A stretch of 64,000 nt of DNA from Nematostella vectensis (lineage: Eukaryota > Cnidaria > Anthozoa > Actiniaria > Edwardsiidae). The stretch covers positions 8,095,181 through 8,159,180 of the forward strand of contig NC_064040.1 in assembly GCF_932526225.1 (NCBI RefSeq). Direction: 5' to 3'. Positions 31,701-43,800 of this stretch are shown here, in pieces. The first letter of the stretch is position 1, and the number at the start of each line of letters is the position of its first letter. The notes under the pieces are model-generated. The model was not told the DNA's origin. It ran no database searches and saw only the letters and a list, made by a program, of their open reading frames with translations. Both the position numbers and the translations under genes were made by a program.

Positions 31701-33540
31701 GTAATAATGTTAGGTTGCTTCAGCAGTGATGAAATTAAAGAGGACGGGAACAGCATAAGACAATAACAAATCAAAACCAACACGTAGAAACGCGTCCTGT
31801 TTGATTCAGTCCATGCGTTTGTCATCAAACTACGACGTAAAATTACCAAGTTTGAACGTTTATCGAGGACGATGACGTTTGCGGTGTAAACCTGACTTTA
31901 TATATTTTTCTGGGAGTGGAACCCTAGTCACCTTTGTATGAATTCGTTTAGAATTTAGCATTTATATGATAGCACTTTTTCCTAGCCGTCACCGTAGTCA
32001 CCTTTATATGAATTCGTTTAGAATTCAGCATTTATATGATAGCACTTTTTCCTAGCCGTCACCGTAGTCACCTTTGCACGAATTCGTTTAGAATTCAGCA
32101 TTTTTATGATAGCACTTTTCCTAGCCGTCACCGTAGTCACCTTTATATGAATTCGTTTAGAATTCAGCATTTATATGATAGCAATTTTTCCTAGCCGTCA
32201 CCATAGTCACCTTTGCATGAATTCGTTTAGAATTCAGCATTTATATGATAGCACTTTTCCTAGCCGTCACCGTAGTCACCTTTATATGAATTCGTTTAGA
32301 ATTCAGCATTTATATGATAGCACTTTTTCCTAGCCGTCCCCCTAGTCACCTTTATATGAATTCGTTTAGAATTCAGCATTTATATGATAGCACTTTTTCC
32401 TAGCCGTCACCGTAGTCACCTTTGCACGAATTCGTTTAGAATTCAGCATTTATATGATAGCACTTTTTCCTAGCCGTCACTGTAGTCACCTTTGTATGAA
32501 TTCGTTTAGAATTCAGCATTTATATGATAGCACTTTTTCCTATCCGTCACCGTCGTCCTTGCTAAAACTCACTAATATTTCCATACGACGTTAAATCAGG
32601 CTTTTCATTATTCCATTATCATGAGCTAATGTCACATGTTCCAGACTCGAAAGCTATAGACCCTTGTTCGACGTGGGAGCGATGCTCTGTCAACCATGAC
32701 CCGTATGTGAAGGCGTGGCTATCCATGTTACCTGCTTGCCCGTGTCATTTTGCGCGCAGCCTCTACTATAACAGTACGCTGTACGACAGCCTTCACGCGC
32801 GATACTTCCATTGGCGCATCGTGAATCATCGCTACGAGAGGCTCTCTGTGTATAAGCCCACCGCCGTGCAGTGTATTCGTCAGCTGTTGACAGACAAGTC
32901 CATAACAGTAGCGACACAGCAATGCTGCTATGATAGGTGGGTACCCTGTGGTTAGTGTGCTATGATAGGTGAGTACCCTGTGGTTAGTGTGCTATAATAG
33001 GTGGGTACCCTGTGGTTAGTGTGCTTTGATAGGTTGGTATCTTGTGGTTAGTTTGCTATGACAGATGGGTACCCTGTGGTTAATTTGTATGAAAGATGGG
33101 TACCCTGTGGTTAATTTTTCTATGAAATGTGGGTACCCTGTTGTTTGTGTGCATTGTTAATACCCTATCCTCAATAAACAAGCCTCAGTTATTTTTCTAA
33201 AGTACCAGGAAACAGTCCAGGAAATATATGCAGTTTTATTTTTTCAAAATGAGTCAAATGAGCGACAAAGAACTAGCTAAGAACAAAATTGATCACGTGT
33301 TTTCTCTACAGAATGGCCCGTCTGATCACACGCGGTAGCGGAGCAGGAACTCCGAATCTCGTGGCCCCGGAGCTCAACTCCCAGCTTCACACGTTACTAG
33401 ACCTAGCCCCTTACTACGCGTGCCAAGGAGACTGGACCCGATATCAGACTGTGCGACCGCCCAATAACGCCCTATCCTGCAGGGAGAACCCCCCGCATAA
33501 CGAGTTTCACCGACAAATCCAAAAGGCTCGAGAGTTTTAG
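28748..33540 (+). CDS. isthmin-like secreted AMOP-domain protein
   Basis: Five exons: 28748-28840, 30322-30604, 30881-31579, 32645-32936 and 33312-33540 (stop). Total 1596 nt, 531 residues. Residues 1-20 (MISLPLLCAVILACVIQGA) are a signal peptide. Exon 2 is extremely Lys/Arg-rich with an RRKR furin-type site. Exon 3 is a Thr/Ser/Asn repeat. Exons 4-5 match the isthmin AMOP domain: CSTWERCSVNHDPYVKAWLS, then CPC, YKPTAVQCIRQLL, CCYD, LITRGSGAGTPNLV, GDWTRYQTVRPPNN and a terminal AREF. Isthmins are secreted antagonists or ligands in development and metabolism. The usual thrombospondin type 1 repeat before AMOP is not visible in any exon or intron here. Orthology to ISM1/ISM2 is therefore uncertain, although the AMOP identification is strong. 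Confidence 0.88.
28870..30225 (+). repeat. 43-bp array (about 31 units) in intron 1 of the isthmin-like gene
   Basis: The unit is CCTTAGCCTATACCCCTAGT + CCTTATCCTAGCCCTAGACATTA, with CTTGT/CTAGT and TATTCC variants. It resembles telomere-like CCCTA words only superficially; there is no pure (CCCTAA)n run. Confidence 0.92.
30322..30604 (+). other. basic domain exon of the isthmin-like gene
   Basis: Residues 32-126. A short Pro/Thr segment ends in APVRRKR, then AKCTKKRHRG, TKKRKKHRRCRKF and QTRKKN. More than a third of the residues are K/R/H, with two or three Cys. RRKR is a furin-type proprotein cleavage site, and the block would bind heparan sulfate or another polyanion. Function is inferred. 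Confidence 0.7.
30922..31320 (+). repeat. coding pentapeptide minisatellite with an N-glycosylation sequon per unit
   Basis: About 23 imperfect 15-bp units encode N-M/I/T-T-S/L-P/T (for example NMTLPNMTLPNMTSI). Most units carry an N-x-T sequon, so the segment should be densely N- and O-glycosylated. The DNA unit is AACATGACGTCACCA-like, so TGACGTCA words recur. Confidence 0.85.
31915..32560 (+). repeat. 70-bp array (9 units) in intron 3 of the isthmin-like gene
   Basis: The unit is AGTCACCTTTATATGAATTC + GTTTAGAATTCAGCATTTAT + ATGATAGCACTTTTTCCTAG + CCGTCACCGT, with few substitutions. Confidence 0.92.
32925..33160 (+). repeat. 32-bp array (7 units) copying exon 4 end and donor of the isthmin-like gene
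   Basis: The exon end GCTATGATAG and donor GTGGGTACCC (32937), with TGTGGTTAGTGT, are repeated downstream. Similarity falls progressively (GTGAGT, GTTGGT, ATGGGT). The 32-bp period does not keep frame. Confidence 0.88.
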
Positions 33541-33551
33541 TTTACATGGTT

Positions 33552-33557
33552 ATTAAA
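33552..33557 (+). promoter_or_regulatory. candidate polyadenylation signal ATTAAA
   Basis: The ATTAAA variant lies 12 nt after the isthmin-like stop. A canonical AATAAA follows near 33827. Either could be used. Confidence 0.3.
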
Positions 33558-33639
33558 GATGGTGTTTATAGAGCCTATGTAGACCGCACCTTTGTTATTT
33601 TAAGTTATTATAAATATCGTAACAGCTTCCCAAGGCCAG

Positions 33640-33960
33640 CCTGAAACAGCCTCTGTCAGTTTGTCATCCTCACAAAGCACCAAGTGTGAAAAAGCATCCC
33701 TTTCCATCGGCTGATTTGGCGAAGACAATGAGATATTCTTAGATTGAATTTGGATAATATAATATTCAATTATGTTTTAGATGGTTATTTCGAGATTTTA
33801 TCTAACATTATGTGCCTTCTAATAGTAAATAAAAACAATGACATAGGTTTGGCTGACAAGGGCACTTTAGATAAAGTACAAACATTAATTTCTTTCTCTT
33901 TGCGTGCTACCCAAATGTCCAAAGACACCTCGCATGCAACAATACATTAGTCCTTTTGTA
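33640..33960. repeat. dispersed repeat copy, partner of 23752-23990
   Basis: Shares CAGCCT, AGTGTGAAAAAGCA, TCGGCTGATTTGG and TTGAATTTGG in order. Ends undefined. Confidence 0.5.
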
Positions 33961-34164
33961 AATAAGCTTCGCCCTCAGATAAAAAGCGCTCATCTGATAC
34001 TAAACATGAACACGGCCCTTTGTTAGCCCGTTGCACACGGTGATGAAAATTTCAAGCGTGCACTTTGCTCATTGCCTCGTCAGGCAAAAAACGCAAGAGA
34101 GTATTATTGCCTCATTTGCTCGGAAGACATGAGATCGATCGATGTACACACTCTGTTAGTTTTT

Positions 34165-35085
34165 GGCCTTGCGAGGCAGCGAGTATACAGCTATTTCAAT
34201 AAACGTTGTCCAAGAGCGCTTTGCCGCACGCGCCCATACCGCGAGGTGGTATGGGTAATATATGTTGTAACAGGTTTTCAGTAAATATGCCGCAGTCTTA
34301 TAGTGAAGCCTTCGCTGGCGAGTTATCTGGATGGTACAGTTTCTTGCATTATCTAACGAAGACACTGCGGCATTTCTTTCTATGTGCCTTTTACAATTGT
34401 AAAAGGTATTTGCAAAAATAGGGACCAAAATAGGGACGACAACGGCAACGCGAAAGACGACGGCAGAAAACAATTGAGAATTCAAAGAGCCAGACGTGAA
34501 ATATACTCTGAAATGGATTCTGTCTGATACATTTCACCTTTTTTATTCAAACGACAACGTGAAAACTCCAAAGTGTCGTGGTGTAAGGAGGACGGGAACA
34601 ACGTGTGCGCTAAAACTAGACTATCCTTGTTCGCTATGCTAGAAAAAAGATTCTAGGTTTTACCATAGTTTTAGGGGGAATACATAAACGAGTGAATTTT
34701 ATCTAAACTTGTTTAAAATAGGGCTCAAAGTATGAAAGCTTTAGGGGTTCTCCCTGCAGTCTGTCGCCGTCGTCGTTGCTATTTCGTTCAGGCACTTTGT
34801 TAACAGGTTTTCTTTTAGTGTAACTACGGAGTCTCCGTTTGACACCTCTTACGGTATAGGTGGCAAACCTGTTCTTGTTTCCTCGTTTAAGGACGCGCAG
34901 ATATATATTTAGAAAATTATCAGACTGTACTGCCATTCTGATAGCGTTCAACGAAGTTCGTGTCGGTGGTGAAGGATGGCGGAGCTTAAAACAACATATA
35001 TTACCCATACTACCTCGCGGTGTGGGCGCGTGCGGCAGAGCGCTCTTTGACAATGTTTATTGAAATAGCTGTATACAGTGAGGAA
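34165..35085. mobile_element. foldback element with about 110-bp inverted arms
   Basis: GCGAGTATACAGCTATTTCA, AAGAGCGCTTTGCCGCACGC and CCATACCGCGAGG (left, from about 34175) recur inverted as CCTCGCGGTGTGGGCGCGTG, CGGCAGAGCGCTCTT and TGAAATAGCTGTATACAG (right, to about 35080). The interior has no convincing coding frame. Confidence 0.7.
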
Positions 35086-35104
35086 AGTGCACGCGTGAAC
35101 AAAG

Positions 35105-35575
35105 ATTCCTTACCGTGTGCGCCGAGTACGGTACGATTCCTCACCGTGTGTGCCGAGTACGGTACGATTCCTCACCACCTTGTGTGCCGAGTACGGTACG
35201 ATTCCTTTCCGTGTGTGCCGAGTACGGTACGATTCCTCACCGTGTGTGCCGAGTACGATACGATTCCTCACCGTGTGTGCCGAGTACGGTACGATTCCTT
35301 CCCGTGTTTGCCGAGTACGGTACGATTCCTTACTGTGTGTGCCGAGTACGGTACGATTCCTAACCGTGTGTGCCGAGTACGGTACGATTCCTCACCGTGT
35401 GTGCCGAGTACGGTACGATTCCTTACTGTGTGTGCCGAGTACGGTACGATTCCTTACCGTGTGTGCCGAGTACGGTACGATTCCTCACCGTGTGTGCCGA
35501 GTACGGTACGATTCCTTACTGTGTGTGCAGAGTACGGTACGATTCCTTACCGTGTGTGCCGAGTACGGTACTTTC
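35105..35575 (+). repeat. 31-bp array (about 15 units)
   Basis: The unit is CCGTGTGTGCCGAGTACGGT + ACGATTCCTCA. It starts right after the foldback element. Spurious open frames across it read CRVRYDS and VPSTVRFLT. Confidence 0.92.
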
Positions 35576-37501
35576 CAGCCCTGCGGGGAGTTTTTTGCGT
35601 TATGGTGTTTGGTGGTATCATTACAGTTAATTTTACAGAGGATTAGCACTATACTAATGAAATTCTGAAATTTCTACTGGAATTTATACACTTGCTGTCC
35701 ACATAAAGAAATCAAATTAACCAGGAACAAAATAAACCTTGTAAGCGTTATCCCCGGGCATTTAGTTAGAAGGCGAAAAGAAGTAAGTTGGGTATAATCA
35801 TTAAACACTTTTTTTTCCAGTATTACATAATTTAAAACACCGCGGCTAACGCTGCTAATACGACAGAAACTCATATTCAGGCGTGTACACACAGGCCAAA
35901 AAGTGAGTAATCTTTTTAAGGAATCTTCAAATACTATGCTTTTTCCATATGATACCTATGACTGCGCACCCCCCTCAGCAAATCCTGTACGCGCCTGATA
36001 TTCGATCTAGCTTAACTCATAAAAGATGCATATGTTTTGTTAAACTGCTGTTTGTTTGTTTGTTTGTTTTTTGTTGGCCGTTGTTGTTGTTGTTGTTTCT
36101 CGGAAATCTAGCGACCAATGGCCGATATCTTTTGTATAGATTTCTTTGAAAACGAAATTCTTTACATAGATACTCTAATTTAGATCATTTCAAACAGAAA
36201 TGGCAGAATATGCGAATTTTCAAAATGATGACCATAAGTAGGCAAAACAAGTTTTCCGTGATAACTAGGAATTGATTGAGAGTAAGTTAATTATCAAATT
36301 TTAATAAAATATCAAAGAATTTGCGCATCATTAAAAATAATAATTAAATTCCATTAAACTTCATTAGAACACGCGGCGGGACTCATGCGGTCAAACCCCG
36401 ACCAGCCGCGAACACCGCCTGATGGACGCGACCCGTGCGACCTGTTGACTTCCCACACACAACCTGCACCGTGGCTCTCCTGGCTTGTTTACATTATTTC
36501 GTCTGTTTTTGTTTGTTTGTGCTTTGACGAGGATAAAATAGGTTGGAAAAACTGGTCAGATGGCGACGCGAGCATCTTTTCAGAAATAGTGGATAACGGG
36601 CGCTTGCTATTTATAGATTGCACTGGAATAGTAGGGGCCCCCGGATGGTCTTTGGCGAGCACTTGCGAGCACCCCGTTTTTATGCGAGGCCGAGCATTTT
36701 TAGTCGAAAAATTGCGCGAGCATGCGAGCATTGGCCGAAAACTGCGAGCACATCGAAATTTCGGGGGACCGTTCGGGGGCCCTTATAATGATTTGCGTAT
36801 AAGGTTTTTGGAGGGCTCATAATTTAAATATAACGTTACAGTAATTTCGGTAAGTGGCTTTATACGGACATGTGTAAATCATTTCCGTCCCTTATTATTT
36901 TCGACACGCAAACAAGAGCCCAAACAAGTTCTTTTTTCCATGGAGAGAGCGAGACATCGGGAAAAGTAATAAAAAGAAGTAGGATGAAGTGATGAACAAA
37001 AATAATAAACAAACAATGTAGATTACAGTTCCTCTCCGCAAACTAAACCAAAACAAAACAGCAATGCAATCTCTTTATTAAGGTCGAATTAGCCTGGGGT
37101 AGCACTATAGTAGAAGTTAGAGTATTGAGTTACAAATTTGCGGTTTATATTGTTATGATTGTCATACGTATGTATAGCGGCTGATTATTAAAAGAGAACT
37201 TGAGACAAACAAATTAATATGGGAACTCTAAAGTAACTTTGACATCACAACTGGTGGTCATCTGAGTGCCTCATTTAAAGCGTAAAATTAAATATCTTTT
37301 CGATTATACTTCTCTGGTTACGTCATGACCGAAATCCCCCCAAGGAACAGATGAATCCGTCACATGGGAGATGTGTATTAACTGAGACGTCACACAAGTA
37401 CTGAATTGGTGGCAATAAATCACAGGCGCGCGGGCATCTGGGCAGGATTACAAACATTAGGAACCAAATAAATATCGTAGAACACTCACAGCGAGGACAA
37501 C
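35576..37501. other. spacer before the collagen-like cluster
   Basis: Holds a dispersed repeat copy at about 35889-35995 and a GCGAGCA-rich segment at 36635-36790 whose ends (TAGGGGCCCCCGGA / TCGGGGGCCCTTAT) are inverted, possibly a MITE. The open frame at 36385-36822 covers this repeat and has no family signature. No gene is called. Confidence 0.45.
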
Positions 37502-37946
37502 ATGTCTTTTCCAACGACGGGAAAAGGGTCTTCAAAAATACATCCTCTTGGATCCGACATAGAGGACATGTCCGAATCGGACGGATCAAAGCCGCAAATG
37601 TCATTATCCCTGAGTGATTTCACAAACGAGCGCGACGAGCACCAAGACGAGTCTACCGAAACGCATCGCGCCGAGTCACAAGGAAGCTTGGGAGTCGACA
37701 GCGGAATCTCCCGCTCTCAAGTTTCCTTAGATAACCACACTGAAGGCATAAGAGAACCATTTGGAAAGAACTGGAAAGTGCGCGCTAGTCCAGCGTGGGT
37801 GAGGCGGTACCGTGCGTTTAGACACGCCCGTAGCTGCAGTCTGTGGCAGCTGGCCGTTCTCTTGTGCAGTGGTCTGAATGTTCTTCTGGTTGTGTTATTG
37901 GCGTCTGGGGTGTTGGGAGGGAGATGCAGCTGTGTGCGTACTGATG
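37502..37946 (+). CDS. first exon of a type II membrane collagen-like protein (candidate alternative first exon)
   Basis: ATG at 37502, 148 codons, ending in phase 1 at the donor GAT G|GTGAGT. It encodes about 110 cytoplasmic residues rich in Ser/Glu/Asp (MSFPTTGKGSSK at the start), a basic patch RYRAFRHARS, then a membrane helix (LWQLAVLLCSGLNVLLVVLL) and a short Cys-containing start of the ectodomain (GGRCSCV). Architecture and phase equal those of the first exons at 40813 and 51141. No stalk or collagen exon lies before 40813. It may therefore splice to the ectodomain exons at 44907-47605 (468 residues) as an alternative first exon, or be a relic. Confidence 0.65.
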
Positions 37947-40812
37947 GTGAGTTTATAAATATTGATAAGTGGCTAATGCGTGTTGATGTTGGATAAATGT
38001 GCGCTGTTTAAAAAGCAATATGCAAATGCTGGCGAGGGTGGGAGAGGAAGGATCTAATGTTGTGCAAATTTTATTTTTCTTAATAGTGGTTTTGAGTTTA
38101 TGCCTTAATATAGAACTAAGATTTATGAACCCGAAAGAAAACATTAAAAAGGTTTTAAAGAAATGATGATTACTTAAAAGCAGTTGCGTTTGCTGACTTT
38201 GCCGTTACTCGTTAAGCTACGAAAGATTTTACCGATACTAAAGATAAAAACACGAGGATGACACCGATCTTAGTTTACATAAATTTTATAATATTTACGC
38301 CAACTGAGTTGAATTTTTTTTTCAAATTCTCCAGTGCATAAAGGCAATGATGAAGCTAAGTTTTAATCATTAACAGTCAGTACTTGCTAAGGTTTTCGAA
38401 GTTTGTAATCAGATACAATAAAAAAGAACAAATCAGCGCGCGCGATAGGAACGCCCTGTGTCAGGACGCGACATAAGGCGACGACTGAGGCTCTCCGCGG
38501 GCAAAACCGCGAGCATCGAATGGATTTAATTCAATAAATGTAAAAGTTAACAAACTGTTTGCTTAGACATGTTTAATAGGTTTTATTTTAGGGGTGGCAC
38601 CGGAGCATGGAAACACGGCTTTATTTTTTGGTGCACGCACGCTTTGACTTTTTGTAGACTGCATGCAGCGAGCATTTCGAGCAGCGAGTAATAAAAACAA
38701 ATTAAAACCAATAGTTAGCGGTGATGCACTCACTCGTTTAGTCACAAATTATGCAATGCAAGGGCAGCTAGAATGTGCACGGACACTTGGTATACTGCGA
38801 GTGATTCCAAATTTGCTGGACCATCCGACCAAATATCTTAAATTAGATAACTACCGCATTTGTATTGCGGTGGACGCGTTCTTAGAAAGCAAAATGTTGT
38901 GCGTGGAAAATGTTCGTGTCTCTTCAAAGTGAGGTCGACGCTTCGGGCCACCAGAATGTACGATGTTTACTAGGCCTTTTGTGTGCGTGACAACCGTCTT
39001 TGCAAGCTCTTCACCCTTTGGGACCTTTGGTCGCCGGCACGGAATTCAGCAGCTTAACAACCGCAGTCTGACCTTAGAGATCGAATTGAGCGAAAAAAAA
39101 TCCCAAGTTTTTATCTTGATTGTGTTGTTCTATGTGTTGTTTCTGTTCAACTTTTACCAAAACGAAGGTCACCCACGTATCAATATATGTTCAAGGAATA
39201 CCAAATGAATTAAAGTCGCTAAGTAGTTTGGTGTTACATATTTTGATAACTTTTGGTAAGCCGCTTATTAAGACATTTAGAACTTCGGCAACTTCAGAAG
39301 CCATTCAAGTGCTTGCCTTCCTTTTTAAATCACCTATTCTTTACTTAGGAAACCATACTATCTTTAGCAAGTGCTCGAAAAGCACCGCTTGCACTGCTTG
39401 AGTTCCCGATAATTTGTCTGTTTTCCATTGCTGTTTTCCTTTTGAGAAGTTAATGTAAACTTTCCTGTCTTTGTTTACAAAATGCAAAGTTATGTAAATC
39501 TGTTTGTTCAAGAAGTTTGCTTAGCAAAAGATAGCTTATGTACACTGTACACATTCCCGAAGCATTACAAACCTAAATAACCACAGGCATGCGAACTATT
39601 GCAGCTATCTTTTGTTCGATAACCAGCAGATTCTGCTGCTTCCTATATTACAAAAATCTCTATAAAAGTGCGATTGCTGCAGGGAAAAGTTGAACAACTT
39701 AAAAAGGGATATCAGTACCCCCCAAAAAAACTGCACAACAGAGCTATTGTATATTAAAGGCTCTATTGGCGTTTTTGGAGCCACAACTCCACTAAAATCA
39801 GAACCGTGTGTATTGTTTGTGCGTTTTCGCGCCAAGCATTCACCATTTTGTACTTTTCCTTTTGTGAATGCGTGTAGTATGAGTGGTTTTAATTAAATGT
39901 CTGTAGAGTTCAGCATTCAAATGTTTTTCAGTGGTTCGCGGGTATCACGCATAGTATAGTACGCAGTAGAGTGCGGCTTAGCATGTACGCACTGAACGCA
40001 TTCGCGGGTATCACGCCTATTATAGAACGCAGTAGAGTGAGGCTAGGCATGGACGCACTGTACTCATTCGCGGGTATCACGCCTAGTATAGAACGCAGAA
40101 GAGTGCGGCTAGGTATGGACGCACTGTACGCATTTGCGAGTCGTATCGAGCGTAGTATAGTTAGGCAGTAGAGTGCGGCTTAGTATGGACGCACTGTACA
40201 CATTCGCGGGTATCACGCCTAGTATAGTACGCAGTACAGTGCGGCTAGGCATGGACGCACTGTACGCACACAACAGAAAGTATGTACGACGTCGTCCGTG
40301 TCGGTATTCCCGACTATACCAGGATGGAGAAACGGAATTCCTATACACGACGCAAGCTTTTCCGTGACCGATGTCATTATTTGTCACATTTTACGGAAGC
40401 GTAAAACGTTGAAAGCAAGTTCATGGAGCGTGGAACGCCTCCATTTTTTTCTTTTCTAGTTAAAGAATAGAAAGGTAGAGTCCTAGAGGTACGTAATGTA
40501 ACCTAATACGAAAACCCGGTGATAATCACGCGATGAATCTGGTGACTCGCTTTCTCCCACGCAGGGCATTCCACAGACTTCGATTCCTCGATTTCCGGCC
40601 TAATGTAAATAAACATTACGCATGCGCGAGCCCTCGTGGTGCCACTAGGCGCGAGAATAATACTGAGAGCGCACGCAGCGAGTTCATTAATGAAACGAGC
40701 CCACCCAACCACTACAAACACACCGCGAGGAGTATCGTATCGAATAGCGCACTGATACAGAGAACCAACAGAGGGCAAGTTGAGACAAAGTTTTATATGA
40801 AACCGCTTTTAA
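37947..40812. other. spacer between two first exons
   Basis: No stalk or collagen exon found. Open stretches at 38663-38932 and, in other frames, on to 39401 form an almost continuous but frame-shifting reading (NYAMQGQLECARTLGI, NLLDHPTKYLKLDNYR). This may be a decayed gene or element; I do not recognise it. Confidence 0.35.
39940..40270 (+). repeat. 66-bp array (5 units)
   Basis: The unit is CGCATTCGCGGGTATCACGC + CTAGTATAGAACGCAGTAGA + GTGCGGCTAGGCATGGACGC + ACTGTA. The fourth unit has an altered start (GCGAGTCGTATCG). Confidence 0.88.
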
Positions 40813-43800
40813 ATGAACTTGGGTCATAAGAAAAGAACATTGGACTGGAGAAAGACGAAGATCACGCCGGACTCCGACACATATATGCACAACGCGGGAG
40901 AGACAGACTTCCAAATACCACGACAAGCGAGAATGGCGCGCGCTACAGTTATAACAAATCTTTCATTGTGTGAATTCTCTCAGGAGCCTAGACTTTCAGG
41001 AATAGCCGAAGAAGAAACTGCAGACTCACAGACGCAGCGCAAGTCAGCGCCGAGTTCTCCTAGTAGTGACTGTCGATGGGTCGAATCGCCAGAGAGTGGC
41101 GATGATAGCGCGTCTACGCATCATGATACGTATCGGCGCCCCAGCAAAGCACTTCTGTACGTCGTCCTCATTCTCTGTACCGTGTCGATACTGGCGCTGG
41201 TCTTGACGATATTGATGCTTTTTGGCATCGTTGGAGTTGTCCCTTGTAACTGCCACACTACTCAAGGTACATGACGCGTTTTATTTCACTTGTCATTTTG
41301 CACCTTTCCTCTTCCGATTTCTTCCGGAATTTATTTACGTGAAAAATTTTATGCCTCCAAACTATTAAAACATAATCCTGATAATGTACTTTGTACGTTA
41401 TCCAATTTTTTTTTTAGAAAACCAGGGAAAAGTTACAAATTAAGAGTAATACCATATATTTAAATTCCTACATCGTATTCTGCGTTACGATTTATCTGCG
41501 CAATCGATGGCCTTATGCACGCAAAGTAACTCTGATACGTCCGTATCAGAGGGATTAAGCTGTAGCTAAACCTGATACGAGAATGCGTACAACTACTTTT
41601 AAGCGATGTTCTGTAATAGCGAGAGATATCTTTTTTTTTTTTGCGTGTTTCAGAATGGAAGAAGGTTTTTCTTCTGCATTAGATAACGAAGTGTTCGTAA
41701 TATTGGGGTGTTCGTTAGGGGGAGTTGTGTGTTTATTACCGCGGGCGCTAGGAATGTACGGCACAAAGACAGATATGTATGTTTGATAAAATACAGGGGC
41801 AGCTCTATGGGTGGCGCCCTTCCCCCCCCCCCCCCCCCCCCCCTATTTTCAGACATTTGGCTTAAAAATAACAAGAAATATAAGGAAATCCACGGAAGAA
41901 CAATGAATCCGGCCACCCTTTCTGAAGCCCTTCCTTCGGCCCCGCTTTTTGAATTCCTATCCGCCGCTGAATAATACTTCGCAAAAACAGCGCGGGATGG
42001 GAAAACATGCTTTACATAAGACATAACAGTGCAATGATCCGTCGATGCTCGTTTACAAGGATTTAGACCTTGCTACGCGTGCGCAAATACCTCTGGGTTC
42101 AAGGGCACATTTGGCTCTAATCGCCAAAAATTTTTACTATAACTCGTTATTGATGACTAAACATAATACATACATACAGTAGAGTAAGACACTGTGTGCC
42201 CTATATCTTAGAAGTACCAGAATGACAATAGTACTGCCGGTCCAGATTGCTTTTTGGGTTCAAGTAAATTTCGAGTTCAAGAAAATTTAACATCATTTAT
42301 GTCAAACAGATAACAATACGCTTACTCGTGTTTTTATTTTTTTTTATATTTTTAAGCGGCACATTTTGCGCGCACTCCTTAAAAAATAACAATAACGACA
42401 ATATAAATAGAAGGAAAAAAACCTTGAGAACATCAGAATAGCGAATAAGTAAACGAGCGGACCACATGTTGTAGGCCTCCTATCGGAAATTGACGCGTTT
42501 TTTTCCCAATGTCAAATGTCGGCCCCCACGAACTGACGAAAGCTTTTGCAGGCAGTGCAAACAGGAAATCGGGGTTCAAGTATGCCTCAAATGGGAAAAA
42601 AGTGTCATCCTTCGATGTTACATATTCCAAAACACAATAGAGAGATTGCGGTTGAATATTCTTGAATAGGGCGCTTTACGTATTGTTAGAACTGTTTTTT
42701 TTTTATGATTGATATTAAAATCCAGCTTGTTTGAATTTATTTCTGTCTACCTTTCAGAATTCGAGTTAGCGGGGTTTACTTTATCACCACTTTCCATAAG
42801 ACCCGTCAGAATTCGATTTAGTAGGGTAATTTTGTAGGGTATTTAGTAGGGTAACTGTTTTACAACTATCCACAAGACCCTTCAGAGTTAGAGTTAGCGG
42901 GGTTCTACTGTATTACAATTACCCGTGAGACTCTTTCGAGTTCGAATAAGCGAGGTTTTACTATATTACCACTATTCATAAGACCCTTTAGAGAGCGAGT
43001 TTGTTCTACTGTATTACAGCAATCAATAAAACCCTTCGAGTTCGATTTTATAAGGCTCTACTCTATTACCACTATCCATAAGACCCGTCAGAGTTCGAGG
43101 TAGCGGGTTTCTACTGTATTACCACTATCCATAAGACCTTTATGAGTTCGATTTAGTAAAGTTGTATTGTACAGTATACGTCCTCGAAATATTGTCAAAC
43201 ACTGTATTTTAGACCTGCTAAGCGCAAATCAAATTGGGATCAATTAAAGCTGCATTGTCAATCACCAGTTTGCTTCTGGTCGATTACGTAACATTCTCCG
43301 ATGATTTTTAACGGAAAACGCGAAAAATATTTTAAAATATTGAAAGCAGTGTGTCTATTGGAGGTTTCTTTGAGGATGTGATTGATAATTTAGAGCGGAT
43401 GGCCTGTTAAATATCTTGGATTCTAATGGATTCTTTTGTCTTTTAACGGTTGGGGTTTCCGTCGGACCTCCGGAAGTAAACTGGTGACAATGCGGCTTTA
43501 AACCCAAATATATATTATTCACTGTTGCTATCACCTCCATAAAGCGACCAAACAACCTTTATTGCATCTAAGAACGAAATTGGTGACAATTAAATTAAAA
43601 TAAAAGTGAACAGGTTTACTGTTGAGAGCGACAAATTTTTCATGTATGACAACCATACAGGCGACCAATGAGACATTTTGTATAATGTGACATTTTGCGG
43701 CAGCATTGATCGTAAAGTATACCGAATTTTCCGGTCGGTTGACGTTCCGGCCGGCCGGAAGTAAACTGGTGTGATTGCAGCTTTAAGAGAGTTTTAATTC

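Noticed and set aside
35020-35668. ORFs of 183-208 codons (CRVRYDS repeats)
   Set aside because: Artefact of the 31-bp array.
36385-36822. 145-codon ORF starting MRSNPDQPRT
   Set aside because: Half of it covers a GCGAGCA-rich repeat with inverted ends. No domain, no splice partner.
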